DNA from: Hippophae tibetana
Taxonomy: Eukaryota > Streptophyta > Magnoliopsida > Rosales > Elaeagnaceae
Assembly (NCBI GenBank): GCA_037013495.1
Contig: CM072807.1
Coordinates: 3,135,001 to 3,199,000, forward strand
Direction of reading: 5' to 3'
DNA: 64,000 bases
Shown: positions 1 through 10,250 of the stretch, in pieces
Numbering within the stretch: position 1 is the first letter of the stretch
How the letters are laid out: each line of letters begins with the position of its first letter
Notes under the pieces: model-generated
What the model saw: the letters and a program-made list of their open reading frames with translations, nothing else
Told to the model about the DNA's origin: nothing
The model's database searches: none
Position numbers and translations under genes: made by a program

Positions 1-173
1 TATTAAATTATTTTATTCCAACTATCAATATATTTTTAATATTATATAATTCAATAATTTATGTATTAAATATTTTATTTTTGACATTTTCAAAACTTTT
101 AATTATTATAAAAATTTAATTAATTATAGTTACATTTATTTAATTTCCTAGAACCTTGTATTTTTAACTTAAT

Positions 174-1319
174 TTACATTGTCTTAATATTAAGTAGTTG
201 AAATTTAATATCGTATTCTTTTAATTTTTCTTTAAGCTGGTGGAGTTCCAGTTTAATAGTTTTGATTTCAATTTTTAAGTCTTGAATTTGACTTTCTGGT
301 GTGATGGCTTTGTTCTTTCTTTCCAGAACAGCAGTGAGGTTGTAATAGCCTGTGCTGGTATTTGGAAGTTCAGAATTTTTTTTAATTGATTGTGATTTGG
401 CCAAACATGTACTTAGATATTCTACGTAAAGTTTGGTTATTGATGGATTATTTAACTTAAGGATTGTTTCTTGAAGTTGTTCATCTTCATCCTTAGTTAG
501 TACATTAATATTTTTAATGGAGGAATCAGAATTGCTGGTTGCAAATTCATCATCCTGGGGATTAGATTCGTCGCTTGACCATTGGTCAGGCTCAGACGAT
601 GATGTATCCACCATTATGGCAGATATTTTAGCATAGGTGTCTTCTTCAAGTTTTAATTCATGGAGTTTTTTAGACATCTTGCAGAAACTAGCTGTGTGAC
701 CTTTCTTGCCACATTTATAACATTTAAACTCTTTAAAAAAATTAAAGGGTTTTTTATGTTGTTTTGATTCCTTATTAAAATTTCTTTTATAAGGTTTGTT
801 GTAGAAATTCATTCTTTTTTCAGAGAAAGGTTTTCTTGATTTTGAAATTTTCTTATAAGTTTTATTTGATTCCTTATAAGGGTTTGATTTAGTTTTACTG
901 CAAGTTCCCTCACAGGTTTTTTCAATAGAGAGATTACTATCAAACTGTTTGCAGAATGATCCAATTTCTCTTTTGGACATTTTAAGTTCCAATTTCATTT
1001 GTTTTTGGATTTTCAAATCTTGACAAATTTGAAGACCCTGGTTTTGTGCAAAACTGATAAGCTGACCGTAGGTCAGTTGATCATATGGGATGATATGATT
1101 CCCATATGTTTCACGGATTTTGTTTCTGGTTTTCTCACCTAAGAGTGGAGGAAGTCCGGCTAGGAATTTCTCCTTCCAGAATGGTTGAATAGAGTCATCT
1201 CTTAACATAACTCTAGACAGGAATGTAGTTTTATAATTTTGAAAATCACTCATCTTTCTACATTTTATGTTAGAAAGAAGATCAGCGTTTTTATCCTTTA
1301 AATGGGATGGATCCCCCAT
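174..1319 (-). pseudogene. Endogenous pararetrovirus capsid C-terminal part with zinc knuckle
   Basis: A 381-residue open frame continues the capsid region begun in the upstream frame (1298-4270), shifted by one base. The first 130 residues look like the retroelement capsid region (rich in K, L and F). A CCHC zinc knuckle, CYKCGKKGHTASFC, lies near residues 199-212 (about 681-724), preceded by a strongly basic stretch, as expected for a nucleic-acid binding nucleocapsid. An acidic, serine-rich stretch and a terminal heptad-like E/K/L region follow. The apparent ATG at 1319 is probably not a natural start, because sequence on both sides of it reads as one capsid protein. The frame stops at 174, and no protease or RT follows in the remaining 173 AT-rich bases. 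Confidence 0.75.
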
Positions 1320-4270
1320 AAAATGATGTGATATGGTAAAGAGTAGAGTGGAGACTGCATCTGTATAGGAGCTCCTTGATGGGAAAGTATGGGGGTACCA
1401 TACTCATCAGTCAATATTGCATTGGTAATATCTGACTGTTGTTGTTTTGAAAGATGGTGATCCCACCATCCTTTTAGTTGGCCTGAGAAGCCAGCTATTA
1501 GTAATTCAACAACTGTTTTATCAGTTGTACCAATTTGAGTTTTATAAGCATTTGATGCCATGGTCATTTGCTGTAAGATATTTAATATCTCATGATCAGT
1601 CATTCCATCAATGTTCCAAACATAGATAGAAGACGCATTATATTTTGATTGGCCAAGCTGACTAGGTTGGGTTCCTATGGTGTGAGGATACCTAACTGGG
1701 CTAGGTTCTTGCCAAGCTAATTTTTGTAGGTGAGGAATTGGTTCTAGAATGGATTCAGAATCACTATCCTCTGATGATACTTCAGATCCTAGTTTGCTAA
1801 GAATGCTAAGATCTTGTAATGGTTTATGGGTTGATTTTGAAGTCACTGGTGACTCAGGAACAATTATTCCTATTTTGTTTGAAAATTGGTCTTCTAATTG
1901 GGATCTTAACGTGTTATTCCAATTTTGAAGTTTTTCAAATTTTGATGTAATTTCTTCCTGGGCTGGTTTGGAGACCTGGAATGGTTTGAAGATAGGGTTC
2001 TTAACTATTCTATCTGTTGTTTGATAATAGGTAGAGGGAATATCTATTTTTAGATTTTTCTCTATCCTAATTAATTGTTTTCCTAAAGTATTTAGGCTTA
2101 TGTTGGTATAGTTATTTTGGGTAACTATGTTTTTGAGGTTGGTTGCCTGGTTCTCTTGAGGGTTCTTGAGAGGAAATGCTTCTACCTGACTATCCTGGTA
2201 AGGGATGGTAATAGGTCTTAATGGAGGATGTTTAGCTTCAACCGATCCTTCTGGAGTTTCCCATTTGGGTAACTTCTTTTTTGTTTTGATCATGTTAACT
2301 TCGTTAACTAGATCATCCGTTTCTTCTAAAAACTTATCGAAGTCATCTAATGTGATTTCGCTAGGTTTAATTTCTGAAAAGGTTTTAATCTGTGGAGTCA
2401 AGACTATTAATTCTGCAGTTAATGGCTCTACTGGTTCATTTTCTAAAAGCATATCGAAGTCAGCCTCTGTGACATCCGAGACACTAATTGAAGGGAATAA
2501 TTTATAATGTGGAACTATAGCTATAGGTTCTATGGCTATTGGTGTTTGTTTTGGATCCTGAATGGTAACTGGTAGGTTACCTATTAAGACCGTTGATGGT
2601 TTGACTAAGTCAACAGGTTTTACTGTTTTATCTGACTTAAGGTCAACTAATGGTTCTATGCAAACCTGTTTTTGGTTATCTATTGATGAGGATCCATCTA
2701 TGTTATCCTGGATTTGGGTAACCATATGATCTGGTAATATTTCTAATGGTTGCATTATTGATATTAGGCTAACTGGTTCAGGGTTAACTTGTGGTGATGA
2801 TGATTCTATTATGTCTTCCTGGCTAAGGTCAACCATAGTATCTATTGATTCTTCTTCTTTGTTTATTTTGTTAACAAAGGAATACTTGGTTTGGTCGATG
2901 ACTACAGATGCTAGTCCTTTTGATTTTCTATAGATTTTTAGCCAATCTATAAAACCTATATAATTGTTATGTTCTTTAATATAACGCTCATGTTTTCTAT
3001 AGCAACAATGCCTAGCTTTTTCTGAGTGTGTATTATAGAACCAATATTTTATGGGTTTATGGTGTCGCTCATACAGATCCATTCTGAGAATCCTTGGATG
3101 TAAAGGTTCTTCCTGGTCCTGGTCAAATGTTATTACATTCAATTCATTAATCCTAGGTTCTTGGCTAGGTGTTAATGATTGAGTTGGTGATGAAGGGAAT
3201 ATGGGTGATAACTGAGGTGATTCACTCATCTCAGACTCAACAGTGTATACTGGTCTGGGTACCTGGGTACTACAGTCTACTCCTTTGAGTTTTGTTTTCC
3301 TAAGTAAATCAGATGTTGATGACCTAGGGTTTTGTTTGAATGGGAAATCCATTTCTGAAAAATCTGAGGCACTCGAAGAGCATCTCATTGATGAAGATCT
3401 ATTGAATCCTATTTCAATATTTCCATTTTTATATTTTATTATTTCAGAAAGTTCTGTGTGTTGTTCAGCTACTTCCTGGTGATGAGTTTCAGATGTTGGT
3501 TGGCAAATTCCTTTTAGTAGCCACCTATCTGGGTATACTACGCTATCCCAACTAATTGGTCTAGGTATTGTAATGTTGGACCTAGACAAATCTGTCTGTA
3601 ATAATAAGGTTTCTCTTTTAGTAGAGTTATGAATATTTTTTATGTCCCAACTGGTCGTCATAATCTTATAATGTACTCTAAATAATAAGGCTACCGTAAT
3701 TGTTCCTGGTAACACATTAGTATTATGAGTTTGGATTTGAAGAGTTAATGTTTTTAATATTTGGGGATCTGTAATAGATGCTACTATGTTCGGGAAACAG
3801 TTAAAAGATATAGGTCCTAAACCTAAACCTGTTTCTACCGTTCCTAATAAAGATTCCTTGAAATCTGTTAATCTAGCATCCCTTAAGACTGCTAGTATTG
3901 ATGAACTTAACCCTAGTCGGGTTAAAGGTCTTAATCCAATCTGGACTAGGCCTATATGCACATATTTGAATTTTGAATCATAATGTTTTTGTAATGATTC
4001 TTTTGAAAGAAGTTGGATTGATTCAAAAGGTAATGAAAGTTGAAGATCCCTTTCTTCAGTTTTAATAATGTAATCTGTTTTGAAAAGATTTTTTAACTTC
4101 TTTTGATAAATTTGATCTTTACTGATCCTTGGAACTTTCCAACGATCAATTGATTTTTCAAAATTTTCAATAGTAACCTCGTTACTATTGGTAATGTATG
4201 ACTTCTTAGAAGAAGATGATGAAATTTTATTAAGTAAAGGTGATGATGCTGAATTGTTTTTATGCGACAT
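1298..4270 (-). pseudogene. Endogenous pararetrovirus ORF1: movement protein and start of capsid
   Basis: A 990-residue open frame. Residues about 60-240 resemble the 30K-superfamily movement protein of Caulimoviridae, which moves virus through plasmodesmata: a hydrophobic core with repeated GLG/GLRPLTRLG-type turns and a run of beta-strand-like segments. A long low-complexity linker rich in P, S, T and E follows (about 300-850). The last 100 residues, around WNIDGMTDHEILNILQQMT and FSGQLKGWWDHHL, are the front of the capsid domain. The frame then breaks at 1298 and the capsid continues in the next frame. An intact member would be one polyprotein reaching protease and RT. The long open frame suggests either fairly recent integration or chance survival. 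Its start lies about 515 bases downstream of the primer-binding site. Confidence 0.8.
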
Positions 4271-4785
4271 GTTTAAAAATTAAAATTAAATTTGTAAACA
4301 AATATGGATAAAACTAATCACCAATATAATATGTATTGTATGTTAAATACGATTCTTAATCAATAAATTGCAAGTCTATGAATAACAAACAAGATACAGA
4401 GTATATGTCATGAAATTTGAGTCATGGAATTATTTTAAACTATCAATGCATGAAATATTTAACATTTAAGTTCTTGTTCTATCTCTTATAAGAACACTTA
4501 TAACTTATAACACTTACCTACTAGAATTGGTCGTTTGCTAAACCACCGGTATTTATAAGGTTTTAATGCCCTGAACGCCTTTCACACGGCTTAAGCGGGA
4601 CTTATAACCCTTCACCCGGATCTATGCATTACTGCAGCAACCTTACCTCTTCTATTAGAGTGAACAATTAAGTTATATGTATTAGTACAAGATAGTACTG
4701 AAAGGAGAAATGGATGTTTTGAAAACACAGAGAACAATACTAATGAATATTAACTACTGCATGTATTAATAAGTTTAAACTAGCC

Positions 4786-4802
4786 CCTTGGCTTTGATAC
4801 CA
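4786..4802 (-). promoter_or_regulatory. Primer-binding site for initiator tRNA-Met
   Basis: The minus strand reads TGGTATCAAAGCCAAGG. This matches the complement of the plant initiator tRNA-Met 3' end (TGGTATCAGAGCCAGG type) with two differences. It primes minus-strand DNA synthesis in caulimovirids and marks nucleotide 1 by convention. It lies 515 bases before the ORF1 start. Confidence 0.85.
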
Positions 4803-5379
4803 TAATGTCTACCTAGGATCTGGGAGGTTATTAATAGAGGCAATCATACTTGATAAATTAAGAACACATGCTTAACAATACACACATATTATATTGATAG
4901 ATTAGGCGGCTTAGCCGGCCATATAAATTACAATAAAATAAAATATTTAATAATTAAATACTTAAAAGAAATAAACAAACTGAAAATTAAACACACTTAC
5001 TTAATTTAAAACTAAAGATTATAAATCAAAACAGAATCAGAGTAGAGAGAATTCAAGAGTAGAGAGAATTCTTGGCTAAAATTGGAACCCCTTCTCTTCT
5101 GACTTCGTTCTTCTTAAATAACCGAGTGATGGCACTGTGGGGATGCTTTTACTATTCAATGAACAGTACTTGGTCGGCCACTTGATACTGTTGGAATCTT
5201 GACTACTGTTGTGAATAGTAGATGCTTCATTATTCCGAACAGGTATTTGAACAGTACTTTGTCGGGCACTGTATGGGTATTAAAACAGTAACCTTGTCGG
5301 CACCGTTTGCTGTTTTGTCGTTTTCTGTTTTAACAATTAGTTGTCCTCAGAAAACATTGATGGGCCAATTTTAAGGTCC

Positions 5380-5500
5380 AATGATAAATAGTAATGGACA
5401 CGCAGGCCCAAATGATAAATAGTAATGGACACGCAGGCCCAATAATAAATAGTAATGGACACGCAGGCCCAATGATAAATAGTAATGGACACGCAGGCCC
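5380..5500. repeat. Four 30-bp tandem repeats in the viral intergenic region
   Basis: The unit AATGATAAATAGTAATGGAC followed by ACGCAGGCCC occurs four times: at 5380 (with one extra A), 5411, 5441 (one change) and 5471. The array ends 15 bases before the ORF2 stop, upstream of the presumed pregenomic promoter, so it may be an enhancer-like repeat. Confidence 0.95.
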
Positions 5501-5514
5501 AGTAATGTTTTCTC

Positions 5515-6984
5515 CTATCTTCTAGGAGCCCAAAAGTTCATATCTACAGTTGAGGTTTCTAAATCAATTAAATCCTCTTCTGAAGCTAGTGATGGAGTCA
5601 CTGTTTTATCGGGAGATTGTGTTTCATCCGAATCAGGTAACTCTTCTTTTGGTGTCTGAGATGTTTGCCCAGATGATAGTTGCTTGATGATTTCCAAGAG
5701 TTCTTCTTGGGTTTTTGCTTGAGCAATTAGGGCATTAGTGTGCGCCTTCTGTGCTAGTAATAATGAAGAAGCTTGTATGTCATTCACTAGGTGATCTTTG
5801 TATCCTTTTTGTGTTAGCCATTTCTCAACGGCTGGTAATAAGAGTGTTTTTGGGATCGTAAAGGACGACCACCATTTGATTTGAAATGAGCGTTTGATAG
5901 TTATTACCTCCGATGTTTCTGGATATAAGACCCATTGACATACCCAAGGGAGGTAAAATTTTGAACAAAATATGCACAAAGGAGGGAATCTAGCTTCCTC
6001 TGTGGATGGTTTGTAATGAAACTGGAAAGATTCATAACTTTCTTTCACAGGTGAGATCAGAATTGATGAAAGGTTTCCGAATAGTTTCCACCATTGTAAA
6101 AACCAAGATGGGAACCTGTTGGGATTAATAGATTTATTAACAAAGAAAAATAACCAAGAATGTTGGTTATCTTTATTTTGGATGAGGAATGCATTGAACC
6201 ATGCCTGGTGATAATCCCAATAATTGTATGATGTACAATGTGGGATGGAATGTGTTACGCTAACTGGGAAAGTCAGCTGCTTATATAATTCATTTCCCCA
6301 ATCTGTTGGAGATATGATTTTATGGAGTTTGGCAGTTGAAAACTGCACTTCTGTTGATTTAGGATAGTGAAAATGTTTGAATTCCACACTACCAGTGATT
6401 TCCAGAATACTCTGATAGTATTGAGGAGTTTTTGAAGACAACGATGGCCGATAGAAAATCCCTTTACCAAAATAGTTTTGAACGGCCAAGTAAGGGTTTT
6501 GGTTGAAAAATTGTTTTTCAAAAATTGTTACCACCTGAGTTGGCTGTTTCTTAAAATACTCAGATGATGATTTTGTTTTGAGAAATGCTTCCCCTACTCC
6601 TTTGGGAGGAAAATAAGTGGAGGATGTAACTCCTCTTTCTGGAATGGAAATTGTTCCAGTTATTTTTTGGGAATTTTTTTTTGGTTTGGAAGGCATAATT
6701 TCCAAATTTGATGAAACAGTTGGTCCCCCAATCTCTGGGATACAACGAAATGCAGTTCTGATTTTTTCAGAATCCATATTTTGCAACCATTCATGGATGC
6801 GATTATTTAAATCTAAATCCTCAGGAGTGAGTTGAGGTGATGGTTGTTCCAAAGTTTTTTTGGAAGATGATGATTGGTTATGAGTAACTTGAGACCAAGT
6901 CATGATAGGTTTAGCCGAAGAGAGGTTGGTAATAGTTAGGTTTGGAGGTTCACTCTTCTCCTTTCCTTTCTTTTTCTTGCTCAT
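5515..6984 (-). CDS. Endogenous pararetrovirus ORF2, unknown function
   Basis: An intact 489-residue frame starting MSKKKKGKEKSEPP. It begins 35 bases before the RNase H stop at 6950, in a different frame, so it overlaps the end of the polymerase ORF. The N-terminus is basic and serine-rich. The middle (residues 130-380) is rich in aromatic residues, with many W, F and Y (for example SWFLQWWKLFG and LPWVCQWVLYP) and a C-x2-C pair (LCIFC). The C-terminal 100 residues are a predicted coiled region (QAKTQEELLEIIKQL) followed by an acidic tail. Its position right after RT-RNase H corresponds to ORF2 of florendoviruses or to the place of the transactivator gene in other caulimovirids. I cannot tell which from motifs. 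A decayed second copy lies at 8225-9525. Confidence 0.7.
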   Translation of the reverse strand: MSKKKKGKEKSEPPNLTITNLSSAKPIMTWSQVTHNQSSSSKKTLEQPSPQLTPEDLDLNNRIHEWLQNMDSEKIRTAFRCIPEIGGPTVSSNLEIMPSKPKKNSQKITGTISIPERGVTSSTYFPPKGVGEAFLKTKSSSEYFKKQPTQVVTIFEKQFFNQNPYLAVQNYFGKGIFYRPSLSSKTPQYYQSILEITGSVEFKHFHYPKSTEVQFSTAKLHKIISPTDWGNELYKQLTFPVSVTHSIPHCTSYNYWDYHQAWFNAFLIQNKDNQHSWLFFFVNKSINPNRFPSWFLQWWKLFGNLSSILISPVKESYESFQFHYKPSTEEARFPPLCIFCSKFYLPWVCQWVLYPETSEVITIKRSFQIKWWSSFTIPKTLLLPAVEKWLTQKGYKDHLVNDIQASSLLLAQKAHTNALIAQAKTQEELLEIIKQLSSGQTSQTPKEELPDSDETQSPDKTVTPSLASEEDLIDLETSTVDMNFWAPRR

Positions 6985-7535
6985 TGTTGTACCTGTTTTG
7001 AAGAAATTCTCTGGTTAGAAAATCAGGTAATGAATTCTCTTCTCCTTTGATAAATTCTATATCAAAATCAAAAATACTTAATAGTGCCTGCCATCTAGCA
7101 AAAATTTGTTTTGATGTAATATTTTTAACATCTTTTAATAAAATTTCTTTTGCAGATTTGCAATCAATCCTTAGTAAAAAAATTTGATTTAATAAATCTG
7201 ATTGAAACTTAGAAATACAAAGTACTATGGATAGTACTTCTTTTTTAACAGTGGAATAATTCTTTTGACAATCATTCCAATGGCCAGAGACAAACTGAAC
7301 AATTTGTTCATTATTATCTTGGACTTGTTTTAAAATCCCACCATAGCCAAGTTCACTAGCATCGGTTTCTACTACCTTGGGGAGTGTAGGATCCGCAAGA
7401 TGTAAACAGGGAATGTTTTGAACCTGTGCTTTAATTTTTTGCACAATTTTGGTATGTTCTTCTGTCCAAGGCTCAGAAGTTTTCTTAAGCCTATTATGTA
7501 GAGGTTTTGCTAACCTGTTAATATTCGGTAAAAGA
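6950..7535 (-). pseudogene. Pararetrovirus RNase H and end of RT (5'-truncated)
   Basis: The frame from 7591 carries the RT thumb/connection (PNINRLAKPLHNRLKK) and the whole RNase H domain. The acidic catalytic set is visible: TDAS, then KKEVLS, then RIDCKSA, then LPDFLTRE. In the genome this enzyme degrades the RNA template during reverse transcription. Residues upstream of about 7535 no longer match the second copy, and the Met at 7591 lies in unrelated AT-rich sequence, so the RT fingers and palm are missing. The stop lies inside the start of ORF2. Confidence 0.8.
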
Positions 7536-7591
7536 ATATTAGGAGTAATAAACAAAACAAGACTAAAGCTAATAACAAAATATATAAACAA

Positions 7592-8220
7592 TTAGAGTAA
7601 TAAAGATATATAAATAGAGATTTATAAGGTAGTTTAACCAACCAATTTATATAATAACAAATAATATTACAAGATTATAACAAAGTTTTACAAGATAATA
7701 ATATAATAAGATTTTATAGAGTTATAAAAGTTATAAGACTTTCAAAAATTTGAGGTAGAATTGAAGCAAGGTGGTTTTGTGGTTATAATAGAGCTAAGAA
7801 AGTTTTAGAAAAGACGAGAATTTTAGCTGATGAAAGGCTTGTCTCTGAATTTAGAAGAGCTTCCATTTTATAGCCAATTTTTTATTGTTGAGAAATGCTT
7901 ACACTATTGGTGAACAATCTTTTGTCTATACCTTTTTATTGTTAAGATATGATTGACACTGTTGGTGAATAGTGCTTTGTATGTCCCTTTGAAGATGCTT
8001 GTATTGTTGATATTTTGTTTTTTATGCTAATACTACAATATTGTATTTTATATTTTTTACCTCGTATGAGCTGGGCTTTTAGCCTTTACATTTTACATCA
8101 TACATGTCTTGAGTGCTTAATATAATTATAAGGCTCGTGGACCATTACATATGAGTTTTAAATTTTAAATTACATTTGGTGGGAATATCCCAAAACAATA
8201 ATCTTCATTGTCATATGTAA
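7592..8220 (-). other. Remnant of the second viral intergenic region
   Basis: Non-coding. It carries phrases resembling the first copy's intergenic region, such as repeated short stretches around gtgaacaatc and gtgaatagtgc at 7900-7975, comparable with 5145-5290. It follows the decayed second ORF2 in reading order and ends at the breakpoint near 7535. I did not find a primer-binding site in it. Confidence 0.5.
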
Positions 8221-8224
8221 GGTT

Positions 8225-9525
8225 TACCAGAGGTTATGAGTTGTCTGAGGTAGAGACATTGGACGTTTTGTTGGAAGATTCGGTTCTATCTTTTAAGAGT
8301 TGTTGCATAATTTCTAGATATTCTTCTTTTGTTTTTGGTGTAGCAAGCAATGCACTTTCATGTGCTTTTTGAACTAAGAACTAGTGTTGCATTGGCTAAA
8401 CTCCAGGTTTTACTATTTTACCACCATGTTTTTAAGCAATTATTCCACAATGGGTTTTAGAATTATCTTGGGACCGGACATTGAATGATATCCACCATTT
8501 GATTTTATATCTTCTCTTTATAATTTCAACTCCTCAGTCATATGTTGGTTTGAGAAATTATTGACATACCTAGGGAAGGTATAATTTTGTAGAGAATATG
8601 CATAGTGTTGGGAGTCTTTTCTCAACATCTGTTGGTTTATAAAGGATTTTAAAGAGGTCATAGTTTTCTCATACCTATAACATAAGTATTTTTGGTCATG
8701 ATCCAAAAAACTTCCACCATTGGGTAAACTAAGAAGGTATTTTGGTTTGTTCAATGGTTTTGTAGTTGAAATAAAATAATCAAGAATGAGAATATTTCTG
8801 GTTTTGGATTAGGAAGGTATTGAATCATGCATGTTCATAGTCTCAATAGTTAAAGGCTCTAGAAGGGTAAAAAGTGGTTTTGAGACTAATTGTGAAGGTT
8901 TTAAGTTTGGATAAATCTTGATCCCATTTTGATGGAGACAAGATACTAATGATTTTACAAGCAAAATATGAGCGATCTGCTTGGTTATTTTGGTGATAAA
9001 AGTGTTTGAACTCAACCGATCATGTATATTCCAAAGTACTCGCATAGTATTATGAGGTTTTTGTTGGGTCCTATGATTTATAAGGACCAAAAATTTCCAA
9101 ACATTTTTTGCATAGAATTATAAGGATTCTTTTTATAGAATCTGTGTTCAATTGTTATGATAGTCTAAAAGACTTGTTTTAAAATATATTCAAACAATTT
9201 TGGAAAGAATGCCTCTTCTTTCTCTATTTTAGAGATTATTTTAGAATAGAAGGAAAAACCTTCCTTTTCTATTTTCATAAGGAGAAATTTTACGTGTGAA
9301 GGCTGAGGCCTCTGAATGTTTTTGCATTTCAATATTCTGGAGGGAATTTGGGAGGGTTTTAAGTAACTCTAGAGATTTAGAGAGGAACATGATCCATTCT
9401 TGATTTGTTTTGGATTTGGAGTCCTTTTGGATTTTAGCTTTGACTGCGTGGTCCAAGAGATAATAGGTTTTGAGGAAGAAAGAGGTTTTGTTGGTGGTTC
9501 TTTTTTATCTTTTTCCAAGACATAG
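8225..9525 (-). pseudogene. Decayed second copy of pararetrovirus ORF2
   Basis: It aligns by eye along its length with ORF2 at 5515-6984. For example, the stretch at about 8290-8380 matches 5670-5760 (the QEELLEIIKQL coiled region), and the start region near 9510 matches the lysine-rich N-terminus near 6970. The reading frame is broken into short pieces by many indels and stops. It is much more decayed than the other copy, so the two are either different insertions or unequally preserved. Confidence 0.75.
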
Positions 9526-9539
9526 CTAGGTTATATTTG

Positions 9540-10250
9540 TTTTGTAAGAATTCTTAAGTTAGAAAATCTGGTAAAGAATTTGCTTCCTCTTTAATAAATT
9601 TTATATCAAAATAAAAAATACTTAATATAACTTACCATTGAACAAAAATCTATTTCGAGATAATGTTTTGTACATCTTTTTGCAAAACTTCTTTTGACGA
9701 TACAATCAATCCTTAATAAAAAAATTGATTTAATAAATCACATTGAAATTTAGTTACATATAAAACGATTGATAATATTTAATTTTTGATTATGGAATAA
9801 TTCTTTTGACAACTATTTAGTAGCCAGAGGTGTATTGGACAACTAACTCTTTATCCCTAGTTTTGTTTTAAGATGTATCTGATATCACTAACATCAATTT
9901 CTGTGACTTTGGGAAAGTTAGGGTCTACTAAGTGTGGACAAGGAGTATCTAGGACTTGTATTTTTATCTTTTGAACTATGTTGGTATATTCATCTGTCCA
10001 AAGCTCAGGGTTTTTCTTAAACCTATTGTGAAAGGGTTTTGCTAAACAATTTATATTGGGATAAAAATCTAGAACATAATTTAAGCTTCCTAAAAACCTT
10101 TAAAGTTGGGTTTTATTTGTGATTATATCATGAAATTTATTAACAAAGTGTAAGAATAACTCTATTGGAGTAATAGTTTCACAAGACACAAAATGTCTTA
10201 GAAACCTAACTTTGGTTTGGAACAGAGAGATCTTTTTTAAGATAAAACAA
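9540..10250 (-). pseudogene. Decayed second copy of pararetrovirus RT-RNase H
   Basis: Bases 9540-10060 are parallel to 7010-7530 of the better-preserved copy, with frequent substitutions and frameshifts. Bases 10060-10250 extend further upstream, into RT palm/thumb sequence that is missing from the first copy; minus-strand codons for KVRFLRHFVSCETITPIE are visible around 10150-10215. It is therefore the only part of this cluster that keeps some RT upstream of the thumb. Confidence 0.7.

Larger units (their letters stand above)
4271..5514 (-). promoter_or_regulatory. Pararetrovirus intergenic region / leader
   Basis: A 1.24-kb non-coding stretch between the ORF2 stop and the ORF1 start. It contains, in reading order, four 30-bp tandem repeats (5500-5380), a possible TATA element (minus strand TATTTAAG, 5120-5113), pyrimidine/purine-rich leader sequence, and the tRNA-Met primer-binding site (4802-4786). 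This arrangement (promoter, transcript start, primer site, then ORF1) fits the pregenomic RNA leader of a caulimovirid. The promoter call is inference from position only. Confidence 0.6.
174..10250 (-). mobile_element. Endogenous pararetrovirus cluster (two partial copies)
   Basis: The segment holds two partial, same-orientation copies of a caulimovirid-type genome. Reading the minus strand from 10250 downwards there is a decayed RT-RNase H (about 10250-9540), a decayed ORF2 (about 9525-8225), an intergenic region (about 8220-7592), a join, then RNase H (7532-6950), intact ORF2 (6984-5515), an intergenic region with a tRNA-Met primer site (5514-4271), and movement protein plus capsid (4270-174). 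RT followed by ORF2 followed by MP-CP is expected if a circular genome was integrated as a tandem or permuted copy. Two ORFs, with MP and CP in one and an unknown ORF2 overlapping the end of RT, resemble the florendovirus group; that assignment is inference. No protease and no complete RT are present, so this is a fossil. Confidence 0.85.

Noticed and set aside
2205..3983. Open frames on the plus strand opposite the viral movement protein/capsid ORF
   Set aside because: They are antisense shadows of a long repeat-rich coding frame and have no protein-like features of their own.
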